Shown here: positions 40,296 through 46,960 of the stretch, piece by piece
Position numbering within the stretch: position 1 is the first letter of the stretch
Layout: every line of letters starts with the position of its first letter
Assembly (NCBI GenBank): GCA_022706685.1
Contig: JAKJCA010000017.1
Coordinates: 1-46,960, forward strand
Direction of reading: 5' to 3'
From: Bacillota bacterium
GTDB lineage: Bacteria; Bacillota; Clostridia; Oscillospirales; Acutalibacteraceae
Length of the DNA stretch: 46,960 nucleotides
Translations under genes and position numbers: made by a program
The notes under the pieces: generated by a model
Databases searched by the model: none
Told to the model about the DNA's origin: nothing
What the model saw: the letters and a program-made list of their open reading frames with translations, nothing else

Positions 40296-41840
40296 TTATG
40301 CCTGCGGAGGCGCCTTCGCCTCTTCGCGCTGCTGCTGCTCGAGTTTCTCGCGCCGCCGCACCGCAAGTTCCGCCTCCATCTGCTCTTTGAACTTGCCGTG
40401 GACGTTGAAGAACATATAGGTGATCGCGACCAGCAATTTCGACGCCGCGGGGATGAGCGCGAAAATCATCCAGATGCCCTTAAGGATGCGCGGGCTGGTC
40501 TGGGGGATGAGATTGCCGTACTGGTCTTTCAGCGCCACGTAGCCGATGATCTGGTAGGCCATGCCGGTAATCCAGCCCTGCAGGCTGTTGTTGAGTTTGC
40601 CGAACCAGTTGTTCGCTGCGCTGACGAGGCCTTCGCTGCGCACGCCGTATTTCCACTCGATATAGTCGAAAGTGTCGGCGGTCATGACACGGCCTGCGAC
40701 GCCGTTGGAGGAGTTGGGGATCTGCATGATCGTCAGCGCGACGGCGAGGTAAATGACGTTGAGCGCCATGCGCTTTTTCCCGAAGGGGACGTAGCCGATG
40801 AGCCACATAATGACGAAACACGCCGCCGCCCAGAGGTGGCCGGCGATATAGACGTTGCGTTCGCCGAAACGCTTGATGACCTTCGGCACGAAGGGCGTGA
40901 TGAAATATTTCGGCAGCCCCGTCAGCAGGCTCGCCAGGAAGCCGTTGGCCAGCGAGCCGGTGTTGTTGAGCCAGAAGAAGTTCTCCGACGAGGTGCGCAG
41001 GTTGCCCTGCAGGCCGCCGAACACGTTGGCGATGATGCCGACCAGGAAAGGCCGCGTGGTGACGGCGAACTTCACCGATTCCCAGATGCTCGCCTCTTTC
41101 ATCTCCTTGCGCGACGGCAGCGGGAAGCGCTCGCGGGTGTTGAGGAATTTGTAAATCGTCGCGATGACGCCGAGGACGAAGAAAATATAAGCGTAATTCC
41201 TGTAAATATTCTGCATGCGCACGCCCGGGAACATGCGCGGGATATAGGTCACCACCACCGAAAGAACGGAGGGGATCCAGCCGCTGAAGTAACTGAAAAA
41301 CTGCTGGATGGTCATCAGCCAGTTGCGCTCGTTGGGATTGGGCGTGATGAAGTAAATCATCAGCCCCCCCGCGCTGCCGTAGGAGCCCGCCAAACCGCCG
41401 AGGATGCAGGTGACATACAACTGCACCATAATCTGCTGCGTGGTCGCAAGGCCCGGCAGGACCGTATAGTTCAAAAACACGGAGATCATCGACAGCGGCA
41501 GCATGATGACCAGATACGGGCGGAAGTGGCCCCATCTCGTCCTTGTCCGGTCGATGATAAAACCCGAAATCGGGTCGTCGAGCGCGTCGTACATGCTGGT
41601 GAAAAGCGCCAGGTTCGCGTACTGCTTGCCGCTGATATTGAAGAAGTTCATCCAGTAGAACTGCATGTTGACGGGGTTGCTGCTCCCGCCGATAAAATCC
41701 GCGAGCAGGTAGGCGAAAATCTCCTTCGGGCGCAGGTACTTTTTGTTTTGCTTGGCGAGCTCCTCGATTTCTTCCTCGATGAGTTCGTCCTCACTCAGGC
41801 CGTCCGCGGCCTTGAGTTCCTCTTTGGACAATCGGCGCAC
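40296..41840 (-). CDS. GPH-family (glycoside-pentoside-hexuronide) cation symporter
   Basis: 514 residues from a GTG at 41840 with AAAGGGGAAG upstream. Twelve hydrophobic helices can be counted. The family features are MYDALDDPISGFIIDRTRTRWGHFRPYL after helix 2, and the conserved region near EWKYGVRSEGLVSAANNWFGKL in the second half (MTADTFDYIEWKYGVRSEG). N- and C-terminal cytoplasmic tails are long and charged (EEIEELAKQNKK and RRREKLEQQQREE). It imports sugars or glycosides with sodium or protons. It follows a PfkB kinase and a PI-PLC-like gene on the same strand (gaps 72 and 25 bases), so the substrate may be the polar head group those proteins release or phosphorylate; that is inference. 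Confidence 0.93.
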   Translation of the reverse strand: MRRLSKEELKAADGLSEDELIEEEIEELAKQNKKYLRPKEIFAYLLADFIGGSSNPVNMQFYWMNFFNISGKQYANLALFTSMYDALDDPISGFIIDRTRTRWGHFRPYLVIMLPLSMISVFLNYTVLPGLATTQQIMVQLYVTCILGGLAGSYGSAGGLMIYFITPNPNERNWLMTIQQFFSYFSGWIPSVLSVVVTYIPRMFPGVRMQNIYRNYAYIFFVLGVIATIYKFLNTRERFPLPSRKEMKEASIWESVKFAVTTRPFLVGIIANVFGGLQGNLRTSSENFFWLNNTGSLANGFLASLLTGLPKYFITPFVPKVIKRFGERNVYIAGHLWAAACFVIMWLIGYVPFGKKRMALNVIYLAVALTIMQIPNSSNGVAGRVMTADTFDYIEWKYGVRSEGLVSAANNWFGKLNNSLQGWITGMAYQIIGYVALKDQYGNLIPQTSPRILKGIWMIFALIPAASKLLVAITYMFFNVHGKFKEQMEAELAVRRREKLEQQQREEAKAPPQA

Positions 41841-41912
41841 CTTCCCCTTTATAAAACTGTCATCCAGTATACAGGAAAAACCGGGCGAGTTCCATACGCT
41901 TTTAAGCGGCCG

Positions 41913-42809
41913 TCACAGGCAGTCGGCGTAAAACGCCGCGATATATTCCTCGACGTCGCGGCGCGTGCCCCGGAAAGGCGCCGGCGTTTCCATCTTCAGC
42001 GAGACGGTGGCCGCCGCGAAAAGCAGGGCATCCTTGACGCAATGTGTCAGCCGCTCGTTGATATAGGCGGCGAAGGTCGTGTCACCCCGGCCCGTCCTGC
42101 CCGAGAGGTTGCGCGGCCGCAGGGGACAGGCGAACAGGTCCCTGCCGTCAAAAACGATCGCTTCGCTGTTGTGGGTGACCATCACCTCGCCCGCGCCCCA
42201 GCCCGCGAGCATGCGCGCCGCGGCCGCGCGGTCGTCCATGCCCGTCATGATCTGCGCCTCGGCGGCGTCGGTCTTGAGGTACTTGATAAAAGGCAGCATC
42301 TCGCGCTTGTCGGCCCAGTCCTCGAAATACAGCGAGCCGTCCGCCTCGTTGACATGGCGCAGGCAGGCCTGCACGTCCACGGCGGCGGCGCTCTTTTTTG
42401 CGAGCGTTTTGATCATTTCGTTGCCGAAATCGCCGTACACCAGCCCCGCGAAATGATAGATGTCCGCCTCGATGTCCGCCGGCACGTCGGCCGCGACGAA
42501 GGGGTCGCCCTTGCTGACGCAGGCGCTGACGCGGCGTTCCTTGTCCGGCGTCAGGTAGCGGTTCGACATATCCGTCGAACGCAGGGAGTCCAGGCAGTAG
42601 ACGTCTTCCGGCGGCAGGGTGAACTCCCCGAGGCGTTCGCGGTCTTTCGGCGCGACCTTGGTCAGCGCCGCGACATGATGGCCCAGCGCGTAAGCCGACG
42701 CGGAGGAGTACAGCACGGCGCCGCCGGCGATGCGCGTCTGATTGCCCAGGCAGTCGGTGTCGGCGTCCACGGTAATGTGGCCGATGATGACGGATTCGTA
42801 ATGTTTCAA
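41913..42809 (-). CDS. PfkB/ribokinase-family sugar kinase
   Basis: 298 residues from a TTG at 42809 (LKHYESVIIGHITVDAD), chosen because CGGGAGGGT precedes it; a longer frame has no site. GGAVLYSSASAYALGHHVAAL is the N-terminal PfkB pattern, and SGRTGRGDTTFAAYINERL carries the anion hole and catalytic Asp of signature 2 (GxGD with Arg in place of Ala). Expected length for the family is about 300. It should phosphorylate a sugar or polyol using ATP; the substrate cannot be read from the sequence. It lies between the PI-PLC-like gene and the GPH symporter in one leftward run. Confidence 0.9.
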   Translation of the reverse strand: MKHYESVIIGHITVDADTDCLGNQTRIAGGAVLYSSASAYALGHHVAALTKVAPKDRERLGEFTLPPEDVYCLDSLRSTDMSNRYLTPDKERRVSACVSKGDPFVAADVPADIEADIYHFAGLVYGDFGNEMIKTLAKKSAAAVDVQACLRHVNEADGSLYFEDWADKREMLPFIKYLKTDAAEAQIMTGMDDRAAAARMLAGWGAGEVMVTHNSEAIVFDGRDLFACPLRPRNLSGRTGRGDTTFAAYINERLTHCVKDALLFAAATVSLKMETPAPFRGTRRDVEEYIAAFYADCL

Positions 42810-42834
42810 GTTCGGTACCCTCCCGGTTTGATGT

Positions 42835-43731
42835 TCATCCGAGGCCCGCCCGGTATTCCTCGGCCAGGTCCTCGCGCACAAGGTTTTTCGCCAGGTTCAG
42901 CATCAGGATTTCGCGCGCTTTCATGAAGTCGACGCTCATGAAATCGCCCGAGATGATGTTGGCGCTGTCGAGGTAATGCGGGTTTGCGGCGATGGAGGTG
43001 ATGAGCTGCTTGAAAACGGGGCGCGTTTCGCGCACATCGAGCTTTTTCGGCGAGGCCATCCCCATCGGCGTGCCTGTGTTGGGCGTCAGCTGCGTCTGGA
43101 ACCAGAACAGCCCGCCCGTGCTGTACCGGTCGAAAAACCGGAGCGCCTCCCGTGCGAAATCGGGCCCGCTCATGCCGTGGACGTCTTTGTCCCACGGGAA
43201 AATATACTCGCAGTTGACGCTGTAACGGTACTGCGCGCGGTAGTTATACAGAAGGTAGCGTTTGCCGGAGCGGCGGATATCCCCCATAGTGACCCTCGAT
43301 ATGTCCTCGACACCCGTGAGGGCGTACTTCTCCGGCTCGAGGTGCTTGGCGACCAGCGCGTCGACCGCCTGCGGGTCCGCCTTGTAATTAAAGGCGAAGG
43401 GGCCGTACTTCTGGGGATAATATTCGCGGATGTCGAGGATGACGAACTCCGAATCGTTGGCTTCCATCATCCTGCGGACATTAATGATGTCCTCCTCGAC
43501 GGGCCTCCCTTTGGCGAGGCCGTGGCGCATAACGAGCCGGCCGCGGTAATCGGTGCCGACGCGCACGCAGAAGTGGCGGACGCCGTGCATGAACTGCGCG
43601 AACATGTCGCCGTCCTGGCAGCAGGCGATGGCGCTCATGCGGCGGCTGCCGGCGTTGTGCGCGCCCGGCATGACGAGTTTGGTCAGTTTGGCGCCGTCTT
43701 TGATATAGCTCATCCAGCGGTCGTAAATCAC
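42835..43731 (-). CDS. PI-PLC X-domain-like phosphodiesterase family protein
   Basis: 298 residues from a GTG at 43731 with AAAGGGGCG upstream. The order of motifs follows bacterial phosphatidylinositol-specific phospholipase C: LVMPGAHNAGSRRM (catalytic His 1, normally GTHDS), GVRHFCVRVGTDYRGRLVMRHGL (normally the Asp-x-Arg pair and His 2) and NDSEFVILDIREYYP. Both His and the Arg are kept, but the Asp after the first His is Asn and the Asp of the Asp-x-Arg pair is Cys. There is no signal peptide, so unlike secreted PI-PLC it would act inside the cell. It is the first gene of the leftward run with a PfkB kinase and a GPH symporter. Glycerophosphodiester or inositol-phosphate cleavage is possible; activity is uncertain because of the substitutions. 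Confidence 0.8.
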   Translation of the reverse strand: MIYDRWMSYIKDGAKLTKLVMPGAHNAGSRRMSAIACCQDGDMFAQFMHGVRHFCVRVGTDYRGRLVMRHGLAKGRPVEEDIINVRRMMEANDSEFVILDIREYYPQKYGPFAFNYKADPQAVDALVAKHLEPEKYALTGVEDISRVTMGDIRRSGKRYLLYNYRAQYRYSVNCEYIFPWDKDVHGMSGPDFAREALRFFDRYSTGGLFWFQTQLTPNTGTPMGMASPKKLDVRETRPVFKQLITSIAANPHYLDSANIISGDFMSVDFMKAREILMLNLAKNLVREDLAEEYRAGLG

Positions 43732-44036
43732 GCGTTTCGCCCCTTTCCGCGGGCAGGAGTGCGGCCGGTCGTTTAATATCGCGATAAGGGTACCATTTCA
43801 GGCGGCGGGGTGTCAAACGAGACGGCAGTCTTCAGACGTCAGACGGCAGATGCAGAGGGGACGGGGAGGACAGCAAGCGCAGGCCGGCGGGTATGGCGAA
43901 AAGGGATAAAAAAACGGCCGGGACGATTGCATTTGCCGGATTTGCGTATCATAATAAGAAATAAAAATTGCAGCCCGGCAAAGCCAAACGCCTGCGCCCC
44001 GCCGCGCGCCTCGAAACCGGGAAAGGGGGACAAACC
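43732..44036. other. Divergent intergenic region
   Basis: About 305 bases between the PI-PLC-like gene and the epimerase gene. It contains a candidate rightward promoter (see 43927-43955) and two copies of GACGGCAG near 43830-43850 in a GC-rich stretch. Short rightward frames inside it are low-complexity and have no ribosome site. I see no RNA gene. Confidence 0.5.
43927..43955 (+). promoter_or_regulatory. Candidate promoter of the epimerase-CPBP-SDR run
   Basis: TTGCAT (43927-43932), 17-base spacer, CATAAT (43950-43955), about 80 bases before the epimerase start. A moderate match in an otherwise GC-rich spacer. Confidence 0.5.
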
Positions 44037-45056
44037 TTGAAAAAGGCGCTTGTCACGGGAATCTGCGGGTTCATCGGTTCGCACCTCGCCTGCGCGCTGG
44101 CATCTCACGGCATGCAGGTCACCGGCGTCGACGTCCGGTGCGAAAGCTTGAACCCGGAACTGATGAAACTCATCGAAAATGGGACCGTCACGGTGCACAA
44201 AGGCGACCTGCTCGGCTTTGATTTTTCGTCGCTCGGGTGTTTCGATTATGTCTATCAGGTTGCCGGCAAGGTCAGCGCCTGGGGCGATCTGGCCGACTTT
44301 GACCGCGTCAACGTCGACGGGACCCGGCGCGTCATCGACTATGCGAAAGCGGCGGGCAGCCGGGTGTTCGTCTACCTGAGTTCCGTCGCCGTCTACGGCT
44401 ACCGCGGTTACCGCGACCTCCCTGAAGAAGGGGAGAAAAAACCGATGGACAACCCCTACTCGCTGTCCAAACTGCACGCCGAGACGATGGTGGCGGAACA
44501 CTGCCGCGAAATCGGGCTTCATTATCTCGTTATCCGGCCCGGGAACGTTTACGGCGAATACGACATGACCTCCTCCTACGACCTGTACCGCCTGGTTTCC
44601 AAAGGGAAGATGGCCGTGGTGGACCGGGGAAGGCACCTCAGCTGCTTCGTCTATGCCGGCAACCTCGCCGAGGGGATTTACCGCGCGAGCGTCACCGAGT
44701 CCGCTTACGACGAAGACTACAACCTCACCGACGGCGGCGGGGAAACGCTCGCGGAATACCTGGCCTGCGCCGCGGAAGCGCTGGGCGTCAAGCCGCGGTT
44801 TTTCAGCCTGCCCGCTCCGCTTTCCATTTTCACCGCCCGCTGTATCGAGGGCGTTTACCGCCTGGAGCGCAGCAGGACGATGCCGCTGATCACGCTGTTT
44901 TCGGTCGAGCAAAACTGCCGTGATTACCATTTTTCCATCGAAAAAGCGCGCAGCCGCTTCGGCTACGACCCGGCGGTCGATATGCGCGAGGCAACGCGGC
45001 GCACCGCCGCGTGGTACCGGAGCATGCCGGACAACATCAAAGTGAAAAGGGGATAA
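44037..45056 (+). CDS. NAD-dependent epimerase/dehydratase family protein
   Basis: 339 residues from a TTG at 44037 (LKKALVTGICGFIGSHLA), selected for GAAAGGGGGA upstream; a longer frame to 43968 lacks one. VTGICGFIGSH binds NAD(P), VYLSSVAVYGYRG has the catalytic Ser, and NPYSLSKLHAETMV the Tyr-x3-Lys. VNVDGTRRVIDYAK and RPGNVYGEYD complete the extended short-chain dehydrogenase fold. The closest subgroup is that of 3-beta-hydroxysteroid dehydrogenase-like/isoprenoid-linked members rather than nucleotide-sugar epimerases with GalE-specific loops, but I cannot fix the substrate. The next gene starts five bases after the stop, suggesting a common transcript with the membrane protein and the SDR. 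Confidence 0.9.
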   Translation: MKKALVTGICGFIGSHLACALASHGMQVTGVDVRCESLNPELMKLIENGTVTVHKGDLLGFDFSSLGCFDYVYQVAGKVSAWGDLADFDRVNVDGTRRVIDYAKAAGSRVFVYLSSVAVYGYRGYRDLPEEGEKKPMDNPYSLSKLHAETMVAEHCREIGLHYLVIRPGNVYGEYDMTSSYDLYRLVSKGKMAVVDRGRHLSCFVYAGNLAEGIYRASVTESAYDEDYNLTDGGGETLAEYLACAAEALGVKPRFFSLPAPLSIFTARCIEGVYRLERSRTMPLITLFSVEQNCRDYHFSIEKARSRFGYDPAVDMREATRRTAAWYRSMPDNIKVKRG

Positions 45057-45061
45057 ACGAC

Positions 45062-45799
45062 ATGGTGGAGACCGTCAGGCGAAACATCCGTGAAGTTGTG
45101 CGGGGGGCGGACAGGGCGACGGTTACCGCCGTCGTCTATATGACGCTGGCGCTGGCCTGCTACTACTACTTCGGCATTCAGGATTTTTTCGTCAAGACTT
45201 TCGGCGCGCGCTTTGCGGACCCGGAAAAACTGCTGTACTGGCAATACATCTACCATAACTTCATGGCGTTCGCCTTTTTCTTCCTGCCGGCGCTGCCCGT
45301 GGTGAAATTCGGCGCCAAACGCGGCTTCGCCCGGGTCGGCCTCGGCTCCGGCGAAAAGAAACTCGGCGGCAAAATCATCCTCCTGGCGCTGGTCGTCGCC
45401 CCCCTGATTTCGCTGAGCGCGGCCGGGGACCCCGAAATGAAGGCGCTGTATCCGCTCAGCGGCGCGCTGGTGTTCCGCTCGGCGGGCTGCTTCCTGCTGT
45501 ACTACCTTTCGCTGGGCGCCTACTATTTCGGCTGGGAGTTCCTGTTCCGCGGCTTCGGCTTTTTCCCGATGTGCGACAAGTACGGGCCGGCGCTGGCCAT
45601 CGCCGTCTCGACGATGATTTCCGCGCTGGTCCACTCCTCCATCGCGGGTTTCGGCAAACCGATGGCGGAGACCTTCTCGGCGGTGTTCGGCGGTTTCATC
45701 CTCGGTTTTATCGCCTATAAAAGCCGTTCGATCTATCCGTCGATGGCGGTTCATTTTCTGCTGGGGTTCAGCCTGGATATGTACACCCGTCTGTTTTAG
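45062..45799 (+). CDS. CPBP-family intramembrane protease-like protein
   Basis: 245 residues from the ATG at 45062 (AAAAGGGGATAAA before it). Six or seven hydrophobic helices are visible. The conserved motif 1 of the CPBP (CAAX protease/bacteriocin-processing) family, normally EExxxR, reads WEFLFRG in YYFGWEFLFRGFGFF, keeping the second Glu and the Arg. Motif 2 is the His in SALVHSSIAGFG, and motif 3 lies in SIYPSMAVHFLLGF. Members cleave prenylated or bacteriocin-type peptides in the membrane or act without known protease function. Replacement of the first Glu by Trp recurs in one subfamily, so activity is uncertain. It sits five bases after the epimerase gene and is followed directly by an SDR gene. 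Confidence 0.85.
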   Translation: MVETVRRNIREVVRGADRATVTAVVYMTLALACYYYFGIQDFFVKTFGARFADPEKLLYWQYIYHNFMAFAFFFLPALPVVKFGAKRGFARVGLGSGEKKLGGKIILLALVVAPLISLSAAGDPEMKALYPLSGALVFRSAGCFLLYYLSLGAYYFGWEFLFRGFGFFPMCDKYGPALAIAVSTMISALVHSSIAGFGKPMAETFSAVFGGFILGFIAYKSRSIYPSMAVHFLLGFSLDMYTRLF

Positions 45800-45811
45800 G
45801 GAGGGATGGTT

Positions 45812-46603
45812 ATGGCTCGGAAAGTCGCCGTCATATCGGGCGCCAGTTCGGGCATCGGCAAAGAAACCGCGGCCCTGCTCGTTGAAGCGGGCTGGCGCGT
45901 GTTCGCGTTCAACCGCGGCAAAGCGGATATCCCGGGCGTGGAGTCCGTGACGGTCGATATTACCAAAACCGAGGATATCCGCCGCGGCGTCGAGGCGGTC
46001 AAACAGCAGGCGGGGCGCGTCGACCTGCTGGTCAACAACGCCGGCATGGGCATCTCGGGCGCGGCGGAGGATACGTCCGACGAAAGCGCCTTCTACCAGA
46101 TGGACGTCAACTTTTTCGGTGCGTTCCGCCTGGCGAGGGAAGTGCTGCCCCTGATGCGCGAACAAGGCGGCGGCCGCATCGTCAACGTCAGTTCTATCGC
46201 GGCGGTGTTTTTCGTCCCGTTTCAGGGATTCTATTCGGCCAGCAAAGCGGCGGTCAACGCGCTGTTCACCGCGATGCAGAACGAGGTCCGGCCTTTCGGC
46301 ATCCTCATCAGCAACGTCATGCCCGGCGACACGAAAACGGGCTTTACCGACAACCGCCGCAAGTGCGCGGACGCCTCGCCCGTTTACCGCGAGCGCATGG
46401 AACAATCCGTCGCCGTGATGGAAAAAGACGAGCGCAACGGCATGCCCGCCCGGGCGGTCGCGCGCGAAATCCTGCGCCAGGCCGCGAGAAGAAAGCCCAA
46501 GCCGTTCGTGACGGTGGGCTTCAAAAACAAAACGCTGGTTTTCCTCTCCAAAATCCTGCCCGCCGCGCTGGTCAACCGTCTGGTCTATTCTATCTACGGC
46601 TGA
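45812..46603 (+). CDS. Short-chain dehydrogenase/reductase
   Basis: 263 residues. The ATG at 45812 is preferred over 45806 because the GGGAGGG site is six bases before it. VISGASSGIGKETAALL is the TGxxxGIG-type NADP-binding motif, NNAGMG the NNAG motif, VSSIAAVFF the catalytic Ser and YSASKAAVNAL the Tyr-x3-Lys pair. The C-terminal helix (VFLSKILPAALVNRLVYSIYG) is hydrophobic, as in acyl-chain or lipid-acting SDRs. The substrate is unknown; the context with an epimerase and a membrane protein suggests lipid or isoprenoid metabolism, by inference. It is the third gene of the run. Confidence 0.93.
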   Translation: MARKVAVISGASSGIGKETAALLVEAGWRVFAFNRGKADIPGVESVTVDITKTEDIRRGVEAVKQQAGRVDLLVNNAGMGISGAAEDTSDESAFYQMDVNFFGAFRLAREVLPLMREQGGGRIVNVSSIAAVFFVPFQGFYSASKAAVNALFTAMQNEVRPFGILISNVMPGDTKTGFTDNRRKCADASPVYRERMEQSVAVMEKDERNGMPARAVAREILRQAARRKPKPFVTVGFKNKTLVFLSKILPAALVNRLVYSIYG

Positions 46604-46611
46604 CGAGTCGC

Positions 46612-46675
46612 GGGGTTTGGCACGCGTATGTCTGTCGGGGGGACGTGTCTGTCGGGGGGACGGGGGTTTGGCACG
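46612..46675. repeat. Nested short repeats after the SDR gene
   Basis: TGTCTGTCGGGGGGACG occurs twice in perfect tandem (46629-46645, 46646-46662), enclosed by two copies of GGGGTTTGGCACG (46612-46624, 46663-46675). No hairpin with a T run is present, so this is not an obvious terminator. Confidence 0.85.
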
Positions 46676-46729
46676 GGGTCGCGGCTCCCTTCGGCGCGGA
46701 CAAGCGCACGGATGAAAGGCGGTCAACGC

Positions 46730-46960
46730 ATGGACGGCAAACCGAAAAACATTTTGAAAGCGGCGGTGTTCGCGCTGCTGGCTTGCGCGCTGGCCGCCGC
46801 GGCCGCGCTGGCGGACGCCTTGTTTCAAAACGTGGCCGACCTGTTCGCCGCCGGCTCCGGATGGGAAACCGCGGCCTGGTTCTCCGCCGCCAAACATCTC
46901 GCCTTCCTCGCCTTGTGCTGCGCCGGCTACGCGGTAATTGCGCGGCGGGGAAAAATCAAA
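46730..46960 (+). CDS. Membrane protein, 3' end outside the window
   Basis: 77 codons are visible and the frame is open at the edge. The ATG at 46730 follows AAAGGCGG; an in-frame ATG at 46712 has a poorer site. After a charged start (MDGKPKNILK) the first helix is AAVFALLACALAAAAALADALF, and a second runs HLAFLALCCAGYAVIARR. The family cannot be named from this part. It lies 126 bases after the SDR gene, behind a block of short repeats, and may be a separate transcript. Confidence 0.6.
   Translation, partial: MDGKPKNILKAAVFALLACALAAAAALADALFQNVADLFAAGSGWETAAWFSAAKHLAFLALCCAGYAVIARRGKIK

Noticed and set aside
40287..42926. Rightward open frame of 879 codons opposite the symporter and kinase genes
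   Set aside because: It spans two convincing leftward genes and their gap, lacks any recognisable motif and is a high-GC antisense artefact.
43810..44040. Rightward 76-codon frame before the epimerase gene
   Set aside because: Basic low-complexity sequence without a ribosome site; it lies over the candidate promoter.
44963..46897. Leftward open frame of 644 codons opposite the CPBP and SDR genes
   Set aside because: It overlaps two genes with intact catalytic motifs on the other strand and is rich in low-complexity Arg/Asp/His.

Overview
The window looks like a chromosomal segment of an anaerobic, moderately high-GC Firmicute, most likely a Clostridia lineage. The reasons are GGAGG-type ribosome binding sites before most genes, sigma-A promoters close to TTGACA/TATAAT, frequent GTG and TTG starts, a MinD-type ferredoxin-ATPase/NifX/DUF134 operon typical of strict anaerobes, and heptamer-hairpin intergenic arrays of a kind I associate from memory with clostridial genomes. 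There are 34 protein-coding genes or fragments that I can support, four tRNA genes, one complete IS256-family insertion sequence and one REP-associated transposase. The two flanks (about 1-16.9 kb and 33.3-47 kb) are GC-rich. The middle (about 17-33 kb) is visibly lower in GC and contains an AT-rich core at about 25.2-27.1 kb, so the middle is the accessory part.

Region by region: (a) 1-8.03 kb, plus strand, is one probable operon: a large surface protein (5' end missing), three paralogous neutral-ceramidase-like proteins (the first with a frameshift, the other two with an N-terminal membrane anchor) and a glycerol-1-phosphate-dehydrogenase-like enzyme, closed by a terminator. (b) 8.08-14.6 kb, minus strand: a 52-residue secreted peptide, an archaeal-type peroxiredoxin, then an eight-gene operon read leftward from 13.87 kb (DUF5320, DUF134 regulator, NifX-like, two ferredoxin-containing MinD ATPases, metallo-beta-lactamase fold protein, C_GCAxxG_C_C protein, second NifX-like). 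It has a near-consensus promoter overlapped and followed by CATATG-centred palindromes. A secreted DUF2680-like protein follows, divergent from a two-component system. (c) 14.8-16.9 kb: OmpR-type response regulator and histidine kinase. (d) 17.0-20.6 kb, minus: a Trk-type potassium uptake operon with two separate RCK proteins, TrkH, a 34-residue single-helix peptide and an OB-fold-like exported protein. (e) 20.8-23.2 kb, minus: kdpE and an N-terminally short kdpD, without kdpFABC. (f) 23.3-24.8 kb: a heptamer-hairpin array split by an IS256-family element with identifiable inverted repeats and an 8-bp target duplication. (g) 24.84-25.13 kb: tRNA-Met, -Glu and -Val transcribed leftward from a strong promoter. 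(h) 25.4-33.1 kb, minus: a 2198-residue RHS/WapA-like surface protein with an AT-rich C-terminal module, followed by an AT-rich lipoprotein. (i) 33.3-46.96 kb: polysaccharide deacetylase lipoprotein, REP-associated transposase, hflX, galE, HD-domain protein, rsmA, tRNA-Gly, tyrosine phosphatase, then a leftward run of PI-PLC-like protein, PfkB kinase and GPH-family symporter, and a rightward run of NAD-dependent epimerase, CPBP-type membrane protein, short-chain dehydrogenase and the start of a membrane protein.

The most promising candidates for something undescribed are the ceramidase-like triplet with its G1P-dehydrogenase-like partner, the RHS C-terminal module containing an HG...SC pair together with its downstream lipoprotein, the tiny TrkH-associated peptide, and the palindrome-controlled DUF134/MinD-ATPase/NifX operon. 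All functional statements come from reading motifs by eye; no database search or structure prediction was run.
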